From positions 124,001-188,000 of the forward strand of contig JAHLWS010000077.1 in assembly GCA_019057795.1 (NCBI GenBank): a DNA stretch of 64,000 nucleotides. The letters run 5' to 3'. Shown here one piece after another: positions 1-9,673 of this stretch. The stretch is from Promethearchaeota archaeon (lineage in GTDB: Archaea; Asgardarchaeota; Lokiarchaeia; Sigyniarchaeales; SOKP01). The notes beneath the pieces were generated by a model, which was given only the letters and a program-made list of their open reading frames with translations, made no database searches and had not been told where the DNA came from. Each line of letters begins with the position of its first letter. Within the stretch, counting starts at the first letter, position 1. Made by a program: the position numbers and the translations under genes.

Positions 1-1
1 T

Positions 2-373
2 TGCGTTCAAGGCACACAAGGTGCAAAATTTCACGAAAAATTAAAATCGGATTTAGCTAATGCTATTATTCGTAAGGGCTATAATATCGATGTAGATAGT
101 TATTCTGGATTTATTGAAAACGATAAAAAATCAGAAACAGGTTTGGCGGGACTTTTGAAATCATTGAATATTAAAAGGATCTTTATTTGTGGATTAGCGT
201 TAGACTATTGTTGCTATTTTACTGCGATTGATGGCATCGATTTTGGTTTTGAGGTTTACTTTTTAGTAAATTTAACTAAAGGCATAGATTTGCCCCCGGG
301 AAACATCTCTAACTCTTTAGAGAATATGAGAAATAAAGGAATTAAATTCGTAGTTAAGGATAGTTTTATATAA
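2..373 (+). CDS. pncA: Nicotinamidase (isochorismatase-like hydrolase), 5' truncated
   Basis: The reading frame is open from the left edge, so the N-terminus and the catalytic Asp lie outside the window. The visible part begins with CVQGTQGAKFH, matching the 'HCVQGT.GA.FH' segment of nicotinamidases. The segment GLALDYCCYFTA carries the nucleophilic cysteine at the usual place. The enzyme would hydrolyse nicotinamide to nicotinate for NAD salvage in the cytoplasm. The phosphatase gene starts 10 bp downstream, so the two are probably co-transcribed. Family assignment is good; substrate is inferred from the family. Confidence 0.85.
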   Translation, partial: CVQGTQGAKFHEKLKSDLANAIIRKGYNIDVDSYSGFIENDKKSETGLAGLLKSLNIKRIFICGLALDYCCYFTAIDGIDFGFEVYFLVNLTKGIDLPPGNISNSLENMRNKGIKFVVKDSFI

Positions 374-383
374 GGGTAAAATC

Positions 384-881
384 ATGAAGCCTTTTACGAA
401 TGACAAACCTAAGAGTTTTCCATACAGCAAAGTTTTAGTAGCTTGTAGTGTAAATACCGCTAGAAGTCCAATGACAGAAGGATTTTTAAAAGATTTCTTT
501 GCTCGTAATAATATGAAAGTAGAAGTGTATTCTGGTGGAATTTCTTCGAACGCTAGAGATGGAATGCTTATTTCTCTTGACGCGAAATTTGTAATGAAAG
601 AATTTTTTATAGACCTACCAGAAGATGCACTCTCGATTGATTTAAAAAAACGACCTAAATTAATACAACGGCCAGATTTAATCCTCACGCTAACTGATAA
701 ACATAAAAAAGAACTTATTGACTATACTAACTCAGATAATAAAGAGATTTACACTCTAAGAGAATTTGCGGGAGAAAATGGGGACATCGAAGACCCTTCA
801 ATGAAAGGACTTGAAGGTTTTCGCAAAGCTCGGGACGAGATAAAAAGATGTTTGGATAAAGGTTTAAGAAAATATTTGTGA
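384..881 (+). CDS. Low-molecular-weight protein tyrosine phosphatase / arsenate reductase family
   Basis: The 165-residue protein has the LMW-PTP P-loop C-X5-R-S as CSVNTARSP near residues 21-29, and a C-terminal acidic segment (GDIEDPSMKG) holding the Asp-Pro expected of the general acid. Length is typical for the family. It would remove phosphate from phosphotyrosine or small phospho-substrates; archaeal members are also annotated as arsenate reductases, and no resistance genes adjoin. It follows the nicotinamidase by 10 bp. ATG start. An inositol phosphate phosphatase role is possible from context only. Confidence 0.8.
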   Translation: MKPFTNDKPKSFPYSKVLVACSVNTARSPMTEGFLKDFFARNNMKVEVYSGGISSNARDGMLISLDAKFVMKEFFIDLPEDALSIDLKKRPKLIQRPDLILTLTDKHKKELIDYTNSDNKEIYTLREFAGENGDIEDPSMKGLEGFRKARDEIKRCLDKGLRKYL

Positions 882-887
882 AATTTT

Positions 888-1781
888 CTAACTGGTTTTG
901 ATAAAATTAATTAAGTAATCACTCAATATAGTTTCAATATTTTTTATTCCTCTAAATCCTGGAAAATCGTTAAGATCTATGAAATAATACTTATTGCTAT
1001 TGACGGGCTGAATCAGGTCGAACCCAAATATTTTTAAATTCATTTCTATTGAAAGGATTTGGGCTAGATTATGAATTTCTTTAGTTATTTTAAATTCTTT
1101 TCTTTTGATTGTGTCAACATCGATATTATCATGCTTCTTTTTCAAATATATATAAATCGGATTTTCTCTTATAATCCCAAACGTTTTGTCTCCTATTACA
1201 TAAATCTTTCTTTCAAAGCCATCACACTCAATAAATTTTTGAATGTAAATGTCGTAGTATAATAAATGTTTATATCTTTCGCAAAAAATATTTATTTCTT
1301 CTATCTTTCGAACTAGAAAATTGAATCTATTGTATTTATCGTGTTGATAATGACTTTTAAGTACAATAGGTAATTTCGGAGTTGCCCATTTCTTAAATTT
1401 TTGAACATCTGTAATATTATTATTCCAGGAATTTGGTAGAGCGAATTTCTTCCTGATTTGAGGGTTGTTTTTAAAGACTCTTCTTAGAGCATAATCAAGA
1501 GCGATCTTGTTTTTGCATGTTAAAACAGCATCAACATTATGGAATGTCGGAATTTTATTTATTTTAGCAAAATGAAGTAGATCAATAGAACAATCGTTTC
1601 TTATTTTAGCAATTATTAAATCTGCTTCTTTAATCGCTTTAGGCATTCTGGAAAGGTTGAAAAATTTCTTTGTAGGATCGTGAAAGTATAAATTGACATC
1701 TGGAATAGTTTTGAGCTTGTTTATAACGCTTTTTATGATTTCGTGATCTTCTCTTGCTGAAAAAACGACCTTTTTGACCAT
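888..1781 (-). CDS. ATP-grasp kinase, inositol-trisphosphate 5/6-kinase (ITPK)-like, paralogue A
   Basis: The 297-residue protein has an ATP-grasp layout: a Rossmann-like N-terminus (VKKVVFSAR), a central lysine strand (IVLKSH), and C-terminal Mg-binding residues in FGFDL and FIDLNDFPGFRGI. The block IQKFIECDGFERKIYVIG closely resembles the ITPK segment with FI, a histidine or acidic loop, then K-(V/I)-(F/Y)-V-(V/I)-G. The 'D-N-FPG(Y/F)' ending is more ITPK-like than the 'NASPG' of RimK-type ligases. It probably phosphorylates inositol phosphates. RimK-like ligase activity is the alternative. Three relatives occur within 10 kb together with Ino1. Confidence 0.65.
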   Translation of the reverse strand: MVKKVVFSAREDHEIIKSVINKLKTIPDVNLYFHDPTKKFFNLSRMPKAIKEADLIIAKIRNDCSIDLLHFAKINKIPTFHNVDAVLTCKNKIALDYALRRVFKNNPQIRKKFALPNSWNNNITDVQKFKKWATPKLPIVLKSHYQHDKYNRFNFLVRKIEEINIFCERYKHLLYYDIYIQKFIECDGFERKIYVIGDKTFGIIRENPIYIYLKKKHDNIDVDTIKRKEFKITKEIHNLAQILSIEMNLKIFGFDLIQPVNSNKYYFIDLNDFPGFRGIKNIETILSDYLINFIKTS

Positions 1782-1916
1782 AATTAATTCTTAAAAAAGC
1801 GGCACATGTTCTTAAATCTTCCTTAATCCTTATTTTTTTTAAAGTTTAAATTAATTAAAATTTAATTAATTATTATTAATTACATCTTTAAATTTAACCA
1901 GAATGTGGAGATTCTA

Positions 1917-3194
1917 TTGAAAGAAAAAAAATTTAGCAAATTTTTAAGGAGACAAGTATTACTGATTGGATTACTTTATTGCGGTGATTATATTTTCTTC
2001 TTTTTTGAGCAAAACTACTTTAACACTTATATTGATCACGTTCTTAATCTTCCAGAAATCTATATATCACTAATGGTTTCTTTATCTGCTACTATGGGAT
2101 TGATTATGAATTTTGTATGGGGCGTTTTTAGTGATAATACGCGATCTAAATTCGGAAGGAGGCGTCCATATTTACTTTTAGGAATGATAGCGGGAACTGC
2201 TATGATTTTCTATGGATTATCACCTAGTTTTTATATTTGCCTATTCATAGATGTCGTCATTATAGGAATCTTTTCGAACGCGTATTTAGTTGCCGAAAGG
2301 TCTCTTATCCCAGACACAGTTGAGATTGAGAATAGAGGTCGAGCAAATGGCATAATTAATGCTGTTAGCTATATAGGATTATTAGTTGGCGTCGCTTTTT
2401 TGTTGGTTGGTAATGAACTATTTGGAGTCCAGGACCCTATCGATGGTGGAACGATCATTACTCAAGAAGGACATTTTATCTTACTTTCTGTAGGGGGTAT
2501 AATCTTTGGATTAGTCGGATTAATTGGTTTCATTTTTATTAAAGAAAAACCAATATCTGAGCTTCCTGAAAAGAAACCGTTTTTGAAAGAATTAAAAAAT
2601 TCCTTTAATTTGAGAGAGTTTAAAGCTCAAAAAGAATTCTATAAAATTACGCTGGCATTTATGGTTTTTCAGTCGGGAATCTCATCAGTGATGCCATTTC
2701 TGTTTGTCTTTATCTTTGGTTTAGGCTTATCGACTTTAGAATTGTTTACGGTAATTGCTGTAGCTTTTCCTATATTATTTGTTGTGACCCTATACCTTGG
2801 TAAAGTGGCTGATAAATTTGGTCGAAAAAAGTTTGTTCCGTTATCCATTATATTGACTAGTATAGGATATCTAATCGTTCCATTCACAGTGAGCGGTAAT
2901 AATGTAAATTTCGTTCTATTCATAGTGCTATTTCCATTTATCATGGTAGGATTGCTAGCCTTGGTAACTCCTCTAAATGCTTGGGCGCAAGATTTATTAC
3001 CTGAAGATAGGCGAGGGACATTTAATGGTATATTCAATATAGTTTTTACCGTATCACAAGTAATCGGATCAATTGCGGGTGGAATAGTAGCAACCTTATT
3101 CGGAATCCAATGGATTTTTTTATTAGGTCCTGTCTTTTTTATTGCTTCAATACCACTTTTCCTAAAAGTAAAAGAAACTGTAATCAGAGAATAA
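1917..3194 (+). CDS. MFS sugar transporter, GPH (glycoside-pentoside-hexuronide:cation symporter) type
   Basis: About 425 residues with twelve hydrophobic segments. The loop after helices 2-3 reads SDNTRSKFGRRRPYLLLG, the signature of MelB-like GPH symporters, and a second-half copy reads ADKFGRKKFVPLS. The open frame extends to a GTG at 1905, but the TTG at 1917 has GGAG six bases upstream and is the better start. It lies between the ATP-grasp gene A and a zinc dehydrogenase and likely imports sugars or oligosaccharides for the glycosidases nearby. The substrate cannot be read from sequence. Confidence 0.85.
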   Translation: MKEKKFSKFLRRQVLLIGLLYCGDYIFFFFEQNYFNTYIDHVLNLPEIYISLMVSLSATMGLIMNFVWGVFSDNTRSKFGRRRPYLLLGMIAGTAMIFYGLSPSFYICLFIDVVIIGIFSNAYLVAERSLIPDTVEIENRGRANGIINAVSYIGLLVGVAFLLVGNELFGVQDPIDGGTIITQEGHFILLSVGGIIFGLVGLIGFIFIKEKPISELPEKKPFLKELKNSFNLREFKAQKEFYKITLAFMVFQSGISSVMPFLFVFIFGLGLSTLELFTVIAVAFPILFVVTLYLGKVADKFGRKKFVPLSIILTSIGYLIVPFTVSGNNVNFVLFIVLFPFIMVGLLALVTPLNAWAQDLLPEDRRGTFNGIFNIVFTVSQVIGSIAGGIVATLFGIQWIFLLGPVFFIASIPLFLKVKETVIRE

Positions 3195-3216
3195 TATAAG
3201 AACTAAATAGAACTTC

Positions 3217-3236
3217 TCTTTTTTTTTATTTTTTTT
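3217..3236 (+). terminator. T-rich transcription stop between convergent genes
   Basis: A run of mostly T follows the transporter stop codon and overlaps the end of the convergent dehydrogenase gene. Archaeal termination commonly uses such oligo-T tracts. No hairpin is evident. Confidence 0.4.
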
Positions 3237-4239
3237 GCGGTTCTACAATTATTTTTATCCACTTCTTACGATCATAGTATTTAAATGCATTAACAGTGTC
3301 TTCTAGTGTTATTCTTTTAGTAACTAATTTATCTAAATCTAAGGATTTAGTAGCAATTAAATCTAAAGCTTCCTTCCAATAATCCTTATCTGCTTTTGAA
3401 TTTACCATCGCTTCAGGATAGACTAATTCTACACCTTTTTTTCTACAGCTTACATATGGAATATATTGCATTTTTTGAGCTCCAAATACAATAACTCGAA
3501 AGCCAGGTTTCACTAAGTCTATAGCATCAAGAAGAGTATCATTATTTCCAACCATTTCAAATACAGTGTGGGCTTCACCAAAATCCTTTTTAATCCCATC
3601 AACAACAGTTTCCTTTCCATGAGTTGATCTCGAATATTCACTTGGACTAAAGACTTTTGCACCCCAATGCTTCGCTAAGTCTTTTTTATGGTGATAAGGT
3701 TCTGAAGTTGCGACTTCAATTCCATTTTTTAATAATATTTGAGTAAGAATTAACCCAATAGGACCCAACCCTAATACAATCGCTTTTTTCTCACCTTCGA
3801 TTCTTTCGAATTCTGCCCTTTCGTAACAGTTAATTGCACAACCAACTGCATCAGCAAATGAAATTTCATCCATTGAAAGATCATTTCTAACGATTGGTAA
3901 TGCTTCAACAAGTTCATCTTTACCATGTCCGATAACATTTACATAAGTAGAGTATTCTGCATACCCTTGACCCATTCGCGCTAAATGATCGCCTTCTGAA
4001 ATAGTCTGAACCTCTTTTCCTACTTCTACGGCGATAGCGCCAGTTTCATGCCCGTGTCCACCAGGTTTATGAGCAGTAATCCAATGGCTTCCTTCAAATA
4101 TCCCAACATCGCTGCCACAGATTCCAACAGAAATTATTTGTGCTAAAACTTCCCTTGGTCCAGGCTTAGGTATTTCAATGTCTATTAATTTAACAACCCA
4201 TGGCTCTGGAAATAATAAAGCACGCATCTTATTCTCCAT
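3226..4239 (-). CDS. Zinc-dependent medium-chain alcohol/sugar dehydrogenase (glucose dehydrogenase-like)
   Basis: A 337-residue MDR-family protein. Catalytic zinc ligands are visible as GICGSD and GGHGHETG in the first 70 residues; the four-cysteine structural zinc lobe is absent. The NAD(P)-binding motif GLGPIGLI lies near residue 160. It resembles archaeal glucose/galactose or polyol dehydrogenases and probably oxidises a free sugar or polyol released by the flanking glycosidase. The gene lies downstream of the large glycosidase on the same strand (45-bp gap), suggesting one transcript. ATG start with GTGA eight bases upstream. Confidence 0.8.
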   Translation of the reverse strand: MENKMRALLFPEPWVVKLIDIEIPKPGPREVLAQIISVGICGSDVGIFEGSHWITAHKPGGHGHETGAIAVEVGKEVQTISEGDHLARMGQGYAEYSTYVNVIGHGKDELVEALPIVRNDLSMDEISFADAVGCAINCYERAEFERIEGEKKAIVLGLGPIGLILTQILLKNGIEVATSEPYHHKKDLAKHWGAKVFSPSEYSRSTHGKETVVDGIKKDFGEAHTVFEMVGNNDTLLDAIDLVKPGFRVIVFGAQKMQYIPYVSCRKKGVELVYPEAMVNSKADKDYWKEALDLIATKSLDLDKLVTKRITLEDTVNAFKYYDRKKWIKIIVEPQKK

Positions 4240-4284
4240 TTTAATTTCACGAATATTTTTTAATATTAGTTTAGATCTTTATTT

Positions 4285-7110
4285 CTATCTTCCTTTAATC
4301 CCATCAACTAAAACCCTTAAAATGATTCCAAGAGGAATTCCCAATCCTTTTGAAGAACCCACTTCAGAAATGGATGGATCGTAATTTTTATTCACTTTTC
4401 TTACCCAATCAATATATGACATATTCATTACTTCTTTTAGTTCAAATTCTTGTTTTATCCTTTCTGCTTGATTAGCGTATTTTTTAAGGTTGTTATAAAC
4501 TTTAAGGTCTCCTTTTTTTTTCATTAATATCAAGGGTTTAAACGAAAAATGATCAGCAAATGATTGTATTACCTTAGGAGGAGAATCACCAATATAAGGT
4601 GATAATAATAAATTAAATGAGATTGTTTTACCACTAAAAGTGGGGGCTGTAGATTCATTTGTTCCTATTAAATTTGCAGTAATTTTTTGAGCATGACCAT
4701 TCCCCTCGGTCCAATAATGAAAAACCTCACCATAATATGTACCAAAAGGATTTATTCTGATCTGTTGTCCTTTCATTTTAATGTCACCAAAGCCTTTATC
4801 CTTAAATTTTAATGGAGAAAATGCGAAGTTTGCTGCTTTCAAAGAATCGAACCCAATAAGTAGCCCTTTTTCCTGATTAGATAAAGCCATCCATCCATCT
4901 GATATATTAGCAACTAAACAATCAATATCTGCATTTTTAGAATCTACTTCTTTCATATCAAGGTTAAAGTAATCCACATTACCCAGAAAATTCTTTTTCC
5001 AAATTCTTAGCGTTTTATTTGTTCCTAGAATATTGGATCTTATTTCACATGGCATAATCTCTTTCCATTTCTTATTGTACTTTTCTTCAACAAAATAGGA
5101 TGTTCCATCACTTTTTCCTATGTTAGTAGTCTCGCCTTTAATTTCAGGGACATGCATTAATACATCTACAAATAAGTATGGCAGCTCTGAATATAATTTA
5201 ATGGTCTTTTCAGAATAAACTCGATAATGTTTTTCAATTTCAAATTCGCTTTTAATTTTAATGGAAGCAGAAAATCCGTCACTTCCATCTCTTTGAATAA
5301 TTATCTCATCTATATCTGAATTACATATTTTCCCTTTATTTGATTTATCAAATTTAATTGATGACTCTAAAAATCTTGGGCAACCAAACTCAACATTATT
5401 GAATTTAAATGAATTGATTTTACCTTTATTGTTAAACTCCAGAGCAATATATTTATTTCTCATGAAAGTTTTAGTTGCTATCAATTCTTGATTGTTGATT
5501 TGAGGTCTCGATTCTGAAAAATTTATTGAAAAAATAGCAATTTTCATATCATTTTTAGAGAAAGCTGAATTTGGTATAATTGCTTCTAATTTTAGACCAG
5601 ATTCATTATTATAAACGGAAAAGGATTTTAAGAGTTCGTTTGAGCTTAGATTTAATAATTTTAAAAATTTTCCTTGTTTTATTATGTGATCGCTAAAATG
5701 TGATGGTAGCTCTAATTGAATCAATATTGAGCTATTCACGGGAATTTTCTCTTTTTCTGAAGTTCCTCTATTTGTTATTGGGGAAATTGAAATAATAGAT
5801 TTAAATTTACCATAATCATTAATAATTGTTTTTATTACTTCTCGGGTTGATAAATTTACAGCTTTTTCTGATGCAATAAAAGACTTTAGTACATAACTCA
5901 TAGCGGTTTTACGTCTATCTGAATGAAGAAATGGCATTGCCATACCAAAATTAGTCGTTGAGGCAAAAAGAATTTTATTTTTTAGGTACGAGTCAACAGA
6001 ATCGTTAGTGTTTCTTAAAAAATTATTAATTTCAGATTTAGAATTCTTAACTAGACCTTCAGAGATTAAGGTATCTGATATACATTTTAACCACCTAGCA
6101 CTTTGCCCTATAGTCCAGAATTTTGTATTATTAAATTTTTGAGCCCAATTATAATATCCATTAAACATCCCATCAGCAACATCTTCTCTTAATAAAGTTT
6201 CACCTTGTATCTTCAATTTGGGTATAATTTCTAAAAGGTTAGTAAATTCAACATAATCATATTGGTCTACTGCTTCGGCAAACTCCATTAAACCTCTTGA
6301 GTTTGGCATCCAGCTTAGAAATTTAGGTAATTTTAAACCAATCCAATTTTCATAATCCATATCAAAGTTTAGGAATATTAAAGCATGTCCACTTATTACT
6401 CCGCTCTTTTGCTGTTGTCTAATGATTTCAAACCATCTCTTAATTGAACAATAGTCAAGAATATCACCAAATCCATACATTGGTATCATTAAACAAGAGG
6501 CATCTGTAATAGTTGAGTTAAATTTAACTACACCATATCTCTGATTCCAGTCTAATCGGGGATTAATGAAAGGTCGTGCTACATCAAATCCATACATAGA
6601 GTAATAAATACATATCCCCTCTACGCCCAATTTATTATATAATTCTATCATACCTTGTGTAAACATCGTCTCTTGTGTGCGGGCATATGGAGCTACCCTT
6701 CCTGGAAATAATTGATTTACACCAAATCCCATTGAATTTTCTAAGAACCATTTATGCTGTTGGATAAATTCTTCAGTATCTAAGATTGGTTGAGCAACAT
6801 TTCCCCAAGAACCAATTAGAACTTCATCTTTTCCCTTTTTACACCTTTCAATAACTCTATCAAGTACATCTTGTTGAAATTCTTTTTGTAGTTGGATAGA
6901 CCAAAATGTATCACCATAATCCCATGTAATTCGCATATTTCCAAATTTAAAACCTACATCTTCAATTCTATCTAATTCATCAAGAATTCCTCTCATCATT
7001 TTGAGATCTTTACCAAAACCAGTGTCCCCTCTTGAATCGCCTCTATAAGAATGATAATAATTAATATGAGGTGATAATATAAAATAGATTTTCTTTTGTT
7101 CAATATTCAA
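4285..7110 (-). CDS. Large glycoside hydrolase, GH38/GH57-like (alpha-mannosidase-like)
   Basis: A 941-residue protein with no signal peptide. It opens with a strand and histidine (ILSPHINYYHSYRGD) like the first beta strand of the GH38/GH57 barrel. An acidic, aromatic segment (LNFDMDYENW) near residue 250 could hold a catalytic aspartate. A helical domain follows, and the C-terminal half is rich in beta strands, as in GH38 alpha-mannosidases. Start codon is TTG. It precedes the zinc dehydrogenase in the same direction. Exact family and linkage specificity are uncertain; an uncharacterised family of the same fold is possible. Confidence 0.55.
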   Translation of the reverse strand: MNIEQKKIYFILSPHINYYHSYRGDSRGDTGFGKDLKMMRGILDELDRIEDVGFKFGNMRITWDYGDTFWSIQLQKEFQQDVLDRVIERCKKGKDEVLIGSWGNVAQPILDTEEFIQQHKWFLENSMGFGVNQLFPGRVAPYARTQETMFTQGMIELYNKLGVEGICIYYSMYGFDVARPFINPRLDWNQRYGVVKFNSTITDASCLMIPMYGFGDILDYCSIKRWFEIIRQQQKSGVISGHALIFLNFDMDYENWIGLKLPKFLSWMPNSRGLMEFAEAVDQYDYVEFTNLLEIIPKLKIQGETLLREDVADGMFNGYYNWAQKFNNTKFWTIGQSARWLKCISDTLISEGLVKNSKSEINNFLRNTNDSVDSYLKNKILFASTTNFGMAMPFLHSDRRKTAMSYVLKSFIASEKAVNLSTREVIKTIINDYGKFKSIISISPITNRGTSEKEKIPVNSSILIQLELPSHFSDHIIKQGKFLKLLNLSSNELLKSFSVYNNESGLKLEAIIPNSAFSKNDMKIAIFSINFSESRPQINNQELIATKTFMRNKYIALEFNNKGKINSFKFNNVEFGCPRFLESSIKFDKSNKGKICNSDIDEIIIQRDGSDGFSASIKIKSEFEIEKHYRVYSEKTIKLYSELPYLFVDVLMHVPEIKGETTNIGKSDGTSYFVEEKYNKKWKEIMPCEIRSNILGTNKTLRIWKKNFLGNVDYFNLDMKEVDSKNADIDCLVANISDGWMALSNQEKGLLIGFDSLKAANFAFSPLKFKDKGFGDIKMKGQQIRINPFGTYYGEVFHYWTEGNGHAQKITANLIGTNESTAPTFSGKTISFNLLLSPYIGDSPPKVIQSFADHFSFKPLILMKKKGDLKVYNNLKKYANQAERIKQEFELKEVMNMSYIDWVRKVNKNYDPSISEVGSSKGLGIPLGIILRVLVDGIKGR

Positions 7111-7285
7111 AATTATTTAACTCTTTGTTATGGTTTAAGGCTGAATAAATTTATATTAAAGAATTTAATAATTTTATCTAAATTTTCAAATCATTCACCA
7201 TTTTACCCTTTAACTCATCAATCATAGAAGTTAGTGATATTCTCAGTGATTTGGCTTGGAAATAATTCTCAAAAATTTTAAAATG

Positions 7286-7294
7286 TTTTAAATA
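7286..7294 (+). promoter_or_regulatory. Candidate TATA box of the Ino1 gene
   Basis: TTTTAAATA lies 26-34 bases before the ATG at 7320, the spacing expected for an archaeal promoter giving a leaderless transcript. There is no Shine-Dalgarno sequence before this ATG, which fits. Confidence 0.4.
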
Positions 7295-7319
7295 GTATCA
7301 TTTAATTATAGAAAATATC

Positions 7320-8411
7320 ATGGCAAACAAAATTAATGTATGCATTATTGGTTGTGGTGATGTTTGTTCTGCTTTAGTACAAGGAGTACAAAATTATAAG
7401 AAAAATCCAGATAATATCATAGGTTTATTACCAGAAATTACTCAATATAGCGTTAACGATATAAACTTTGTGCTAGGTATTGATGTTAATTCAAATAAAG
7501 TAGGAAAAGACCTAAGTGAAGCTATTTTTATTGAACCAAATTGCAATATGAAACTATTTGAACCGGGTTTTCTAAATGCTCCTGTAATAAAAGGACCTGT
7601 TAAAGATGGATTAAATAGCAACATAAAAGAGATTATTCCTGTTGATGATAATCAACTTGATTCTGATGTTTCTAAAGAGATGAAAAAGAAATGTGTTGAT
7701 GTCGCAGTGATATTACTTCCTACAGGATGCCATAACGCAGTGAAGTTTTATGCAATGGCTGCCCTTGATGCTGGCGCCTGTGTTATTAATGGAATGCCAT
7801 CATATATAGCTAAGGACCCTGAAATCATAAAGAAAGCCGAAGATTTATCCCTTTCATTAATAGGTGACGATGTAAAATCGCAAATAGGCGCTACTATTAT
7901 CCATCGGTCATTAACTAATCTCTTTTCTATGAGAGGAGCAATCCTCGATCGCACAATTCAATTAGATTGGGGAGGATCGTCAGACTTTTGTAATTTATTA
8001 ACTCCAAGAGCCAATGGAAAACTGGTTTATGAAGAAGGAAAACGTCAAGCTAAAACTGAAGCAGTTGTAGCAAGTCTTCAAAATAAAGACACTGTAGAAT
8101 GTCAAATCTCAGCTGTAGACTATATTCCTTTCTTAAAGAATCAAAAGGAAGCGTATATGAGATTAGAAGGTCGGATTTTTGGAGGTGCTCCAGTTAGGGT
8201 TGATATTACGATGTTTGTGGAAGATGGAAATAATTCTGCGGGAGTAATAGCAGATTGTATTAGAGTTTCTAAAATTGCTAAAGATCGCAAAATTGGAGGT
8301 GTTCTACACTCAGCTTGCTCTTTCTTTAATAAACATCCTCCAGAACAATTAGATGATTACATAGCAAAAATTCGCCTTGTAGAGTTTATAGAAAATAAAA
8401 GGGAAAGGTAA
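7320..8411 (+). CDS. ino1: Myo-inositol-1-phosphate synthase (inositol-3-phosphate synthase)
   Basis: The 363-residue protein begins with the NAD-binding loop GCGDVCSALVQG, characteristic of archaeal Ino1, followed by FVLGIDVN. Further conserved segments include GMPSYIAKDP, LIGDDVKSQIGATI, QLDWGGSSDF and a lysine-rich catalytic stretch (FLKNQKEAYMRLEG). It cyclises glucose 6-phosphate to inositol 3-phosphate (1L-numbering) with transient NAD oxidation. Archaeal products feed archaetidylinositol lipids or compatible solutes; here the neighbouring ITPK-like kinases suggest phosphorylation. It is convergent with ATP-grasp gene B, 30 bp apart. Family certain, downstream use inferred. Confidence 0.93.
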   Translation: MANKINVCIIGCGDVCSALVQGVQNYKKNPDNIIGLLPEITQYSVNDINFVLGIDVNSNKVGKDLSEAIFIEPNCNMKLFEPGFLNAPVIKGPVKDGLNSNIKEIIPVDDNQLDSDVSKEMKKKCVDVAVILLPTGCHNAVKFYAMAALDAGACVINGMPSYIAKDPEIIKKAEDLSLSLIGDDVKSQIGATIIHRSLTNLFSMRGAILDRTIQLDWGGSSDFCNLLTPRANGKLVYEEGKRQAKTEAVVASLQNKDTVECQISAVDYIPFLKNQKEAYMRLEGRIFGGAPVRVDITMFVEDGNNSAGVIADCIRVSKIAKDRKIGGVLHSACSFFNKHPPEQLDDYIAKIRLVEFIENKRER

Positions 8412-8441
8412 ACTCAAGGAACTTTTTCTTCACTTACATAT

Positions 8442-9353
8442 TTAACTTTTTGCTTTAATAAGCGCACTTCGGTAAGTTTCTCTCATATTTATCGAGTTAT
8501 AAATGTGATCTGAAACCAAACTCACTCCTTCAGGTATACTCCTAAAACTTGGGAAGTCGTTTACATCTACAATGTAAGGACCTTTTTCAGTCATGATGTA
8601 ATCTAATCCAAAAATAGACATTCCAAACTTTCGTCCTAATCTTAAAATCCTTCTTTTAAATCGCTCGTCTACAGGAACCCTAATATGGATTAATTCTAAC
8701 GGAGACAAATCTTTTTTTTTTTGTAAGCGATTATGCGAAGTAATTGAAACAACCCAATTACCTATTACATATACTTTATAGATAATATCATGCTCACCTA
8801 AATATTCTTGTAAAAATAACTCACTCTCGTTATAGATTTGTATCAATTCAACTAATTCTTTCGAGTTCTTAGCAATTCCAATAATTCTATCGTTTTTAGG
8901 TAGCTCTGGTATGTTATGTGAGTTCAACTTAACGATAATATTAATCCCCCCCTGGCACGCTTTCCAAGCGTCTTGTTTGGTATAATAAGTGAGTGGTATT
9001 TGAATTTTCTTACAACTATTCTTGATTAATTCAAAAGTGATTGTTCTACTCTCACACATTTTGACAGATTTTAACGAATTTAGAATTGGAATATTTGGAG
9101 AAACATTTCTAATAACTTTGTAGATATTTTCGTTAGATTTTTGGGTCGTAAGTTTAACAATAAAAAAGGAAATAGGGTATTTTTTCAATCTTTTTTCTAA
9201 ATGTTTTTCATTAAAATTTTCAGGTCCATTTTTCATTAAATTGACTAAATAAATATTGTAATTCTTTAATAGGAATTTCTTGATATGTTCTAAAACCTCA
9301 AGATCCCTATTACAAATGGCTCCTACATATTTCCTTTTTATATTACTCGCCAT
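8442..9353 (-). CDS. ATP-grasp kinase, ITPK-like, paralogue B
   Basis: The 303-residue relative of paralogue A has the same order: an N-terminal Rossmann-like part, a lysine strand (NIIVKLNSH), the loop FLQEYLGEHDIIYKVYVIG, and the metal-binding FGLDYIM with IVDVNDFPSFRSI. The 'H..(I/L)YKV(Y/F)V(I/V)G' block closely matches human-type ITPK sequences, including the histidine before the lysine. A DxN pair for magnesium is present. It ends 30 bp from the convergent Ino1 gene. Probably an inositol phosphate kinase; amino-acid ligase activity is the alternative. Confidence 0.68.
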   Translation of the reverse strand: MASNIKRKYVGAICNRDLEVLEHIKKFLLKNYNIYLVNLMKNGPENFNEKHLEKRLKKYPISFFIVKLTTQKSNENIYKVIRNVSPNIPILNSLKSVKMCESRTITFELIKNSCKKIQIPLTYYTKQDAWKACQGGINIIVKLNSHNIPELPKNDRIIGIAKNSKELVELIQIYNESELFLQEYLGEHDIIYKVYVIGNWVVSITSHNRLQKKKDLSPLELIHIRVPVDERFKRRILRLGRKFGMSIFGLDYIMTEKGPYIVDVNDFPSFRSIPEGVSLVSDHIYNSINMRETYRSALIKAKS

Positions 9354-9673
9354 TTAAAAAACCCTATTAATTTGATTTTTTAAAAGCAAACCATAGTATA
9401 TAAATGTATTGTTTGAGCGTATTTTTAGACTTTAAATACTATGATTGAAATTAATTTTTTTTAATTTAGAAAAACTTTAAAGAATATAGGTCAAAAGTAA
9501 TTTATATAATATTCTCAAAAAATTTAATAAAAAAAAAATTTCATTAATGAAGAATTTGATTATAATAATAAATTCAAGAAAAATTCAATATATTATAAAA
9601 AGATGAATTTTATTAGTTTGTTAGTAAAATATCTTTATAGAATTTAAAGTAATTGAATTAAAAGGTTAATTTT
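9354..9673. other. A+T-rich intergenic region without a gene
   Basis: These 320 bases between divergent ATP-grasp genes B and C are almost entirely A and T. Several TATA-like stretches are present (for example TTTATATAAT near 9500), and AAAGGT just before the TTG start of gene C may be its ribosome-binding site. It probably holds both promoters. I see no ORF, tRNA or clear repeat. Confidence 0.6.

Noticed and set aside
1071..1262. Short plus-strand frame opposite the ATP-grasp gene A
   Set aside because: Shadow of the minus-strand gene: low complexity and no family features.
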